NCBI GenBank assembly: GCA_030619215.1
Contig: JAUXBV010000266.1
Location: forward strand, 1 to 5,697
Reading direction: 5' to 3'
DNA: 5,697 nucleotides
Origin: Fibrobacterota bacterium
GTDB lineage: Bacteria > Fibrobacterota > Chitinivibrionia > Chitinivibrionales > JANQEN01
The translations under genes and the position numbers were made by a program. Under the pieces are notes generated by a model that saw nothing but the letters and a program-made list of their open reading frames with translations, made no database searches and had not been told where the DNA came from. The stretch's first letter is position 1, and each line of letters opens with the position of its first letter. Positions 5,636-5,697 of this stretch are shown piece by piece.

Positions 5636-5697
5636 ATCCGCGAAGCTGCTATTGCCCGGCAAAACGTAGCGACGCAGGGGACTTTAGCCTTTTAAGC
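5636..5697 (+). repeat. GC-rich repeat-like element at the right edge, probably cut by the window
   Basis: After a long AT-rich stretch the sequence turns GC-rich. TTGCC-C-GGCAA (5652-5662) is an inverted repeat, and GCTGCTA (5645-5651) can pair imperfectly with TAGCGAC (5667-5673) around it. GCGACGCAGGGGACTTTAGCC at 5669-5689 resembles the reverse complement of 1960-1977 (GCGATGCGGGACTATAGC), differing by one transition, a short insertion and one A/T change. This suggests two members of a dispersed palindromic repeat family in opposite orientation. Its right limit is not visible. Confidence 0.4.

Larger units (their letters stand above)
5375..5697. other. Gene-free 323-base region upstream of the minus-strand operon
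   Basis: No open frame here looks coding: short frames are all closed by stops within tens of codons. The region should carry the promoter of the minus-strand operon. Candidates are TATAAT read at 5574-5569, with TTATCG about 18 bases upstream, or TTGACC at 5542-5537 with only a poor -10. Both are weak. A small inverted repeat CAACT-TT-AGTTG sits at 5450-5461. The larger inverted repeat, the palindrome and the right-edge repeat are listed separately. Confidence 0.5.

Overview
The window reads as bacterial chromosome from an AT-rich, diderm (Gram-negative type), probably anaerobic organism. The grounds are two lipoprotein-type signal sequences, a Tat signal, a membrane polyferredoxin of the NapH/NapG kind, Shine-Dalgarno sequences ahead of most starts, and envelope proteins of types common in environmental anaerobes (free-standing WxGT propellers, parallel beta-helix proteins). 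The lineage cannot be fixed from the sequence. A member of the FCB group or a related uncultured phylum is a guess. No tRNA, rRNA, CRISPR array, transposase or phage gene is visible.

Layout. Plus strand: (1) positions 2-904, the 3' part of a lipoprotein that is almost entirely a seven-bladed beta-propeller; (2) 1034-1933, a Tat-exported DUF362 protein; (3) 2021-3706, a 561-residue fusion of a NapH-like membrane ferredoxin to a NapG/MauM-like ferredoxin, with a Tat-like motif at the junction. The 87-bp gap between (2) and (3) holds a repeat-like palindromic element whose end supplies the ribosome binding site of (3). Minus strand, convergent with these: (4) 4562-5374, an unrecognised lipoprotein, followed 14 bases later by (5) 3837-4547, a secreted right-handed beta-helix protein. 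Genes (4) and (5) look like one operon. The last 323 bases (5375-5697) hold no gene but have an 11-bp perfect inverted repeat, a TATAATATTATA palindrome and, at the right edge, a sequence related to the intergenic repeat near 1960.

How the genes may work together. The DUF362 and polyferredoxin genes are adjacent and both carry twin-arginine motifs, so they are the best candidate for a functional unit. NapGH-type proteins take electrons from quinol and pass them through Fe-S clusters to a periplasmic acceptor. The DUF362 protein has no ferredoxin motif of its own, although other members of its family are fused to ferredoxin domains. I infer a membrane-to-periplasm electron delivery or maturation module whose final substrate is unknown. 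No nitrate reductase, cytochrome c or reductive dehalogenase gene is in view. The other three genes encode surface or periplasmic proteins with no evident link to that module.
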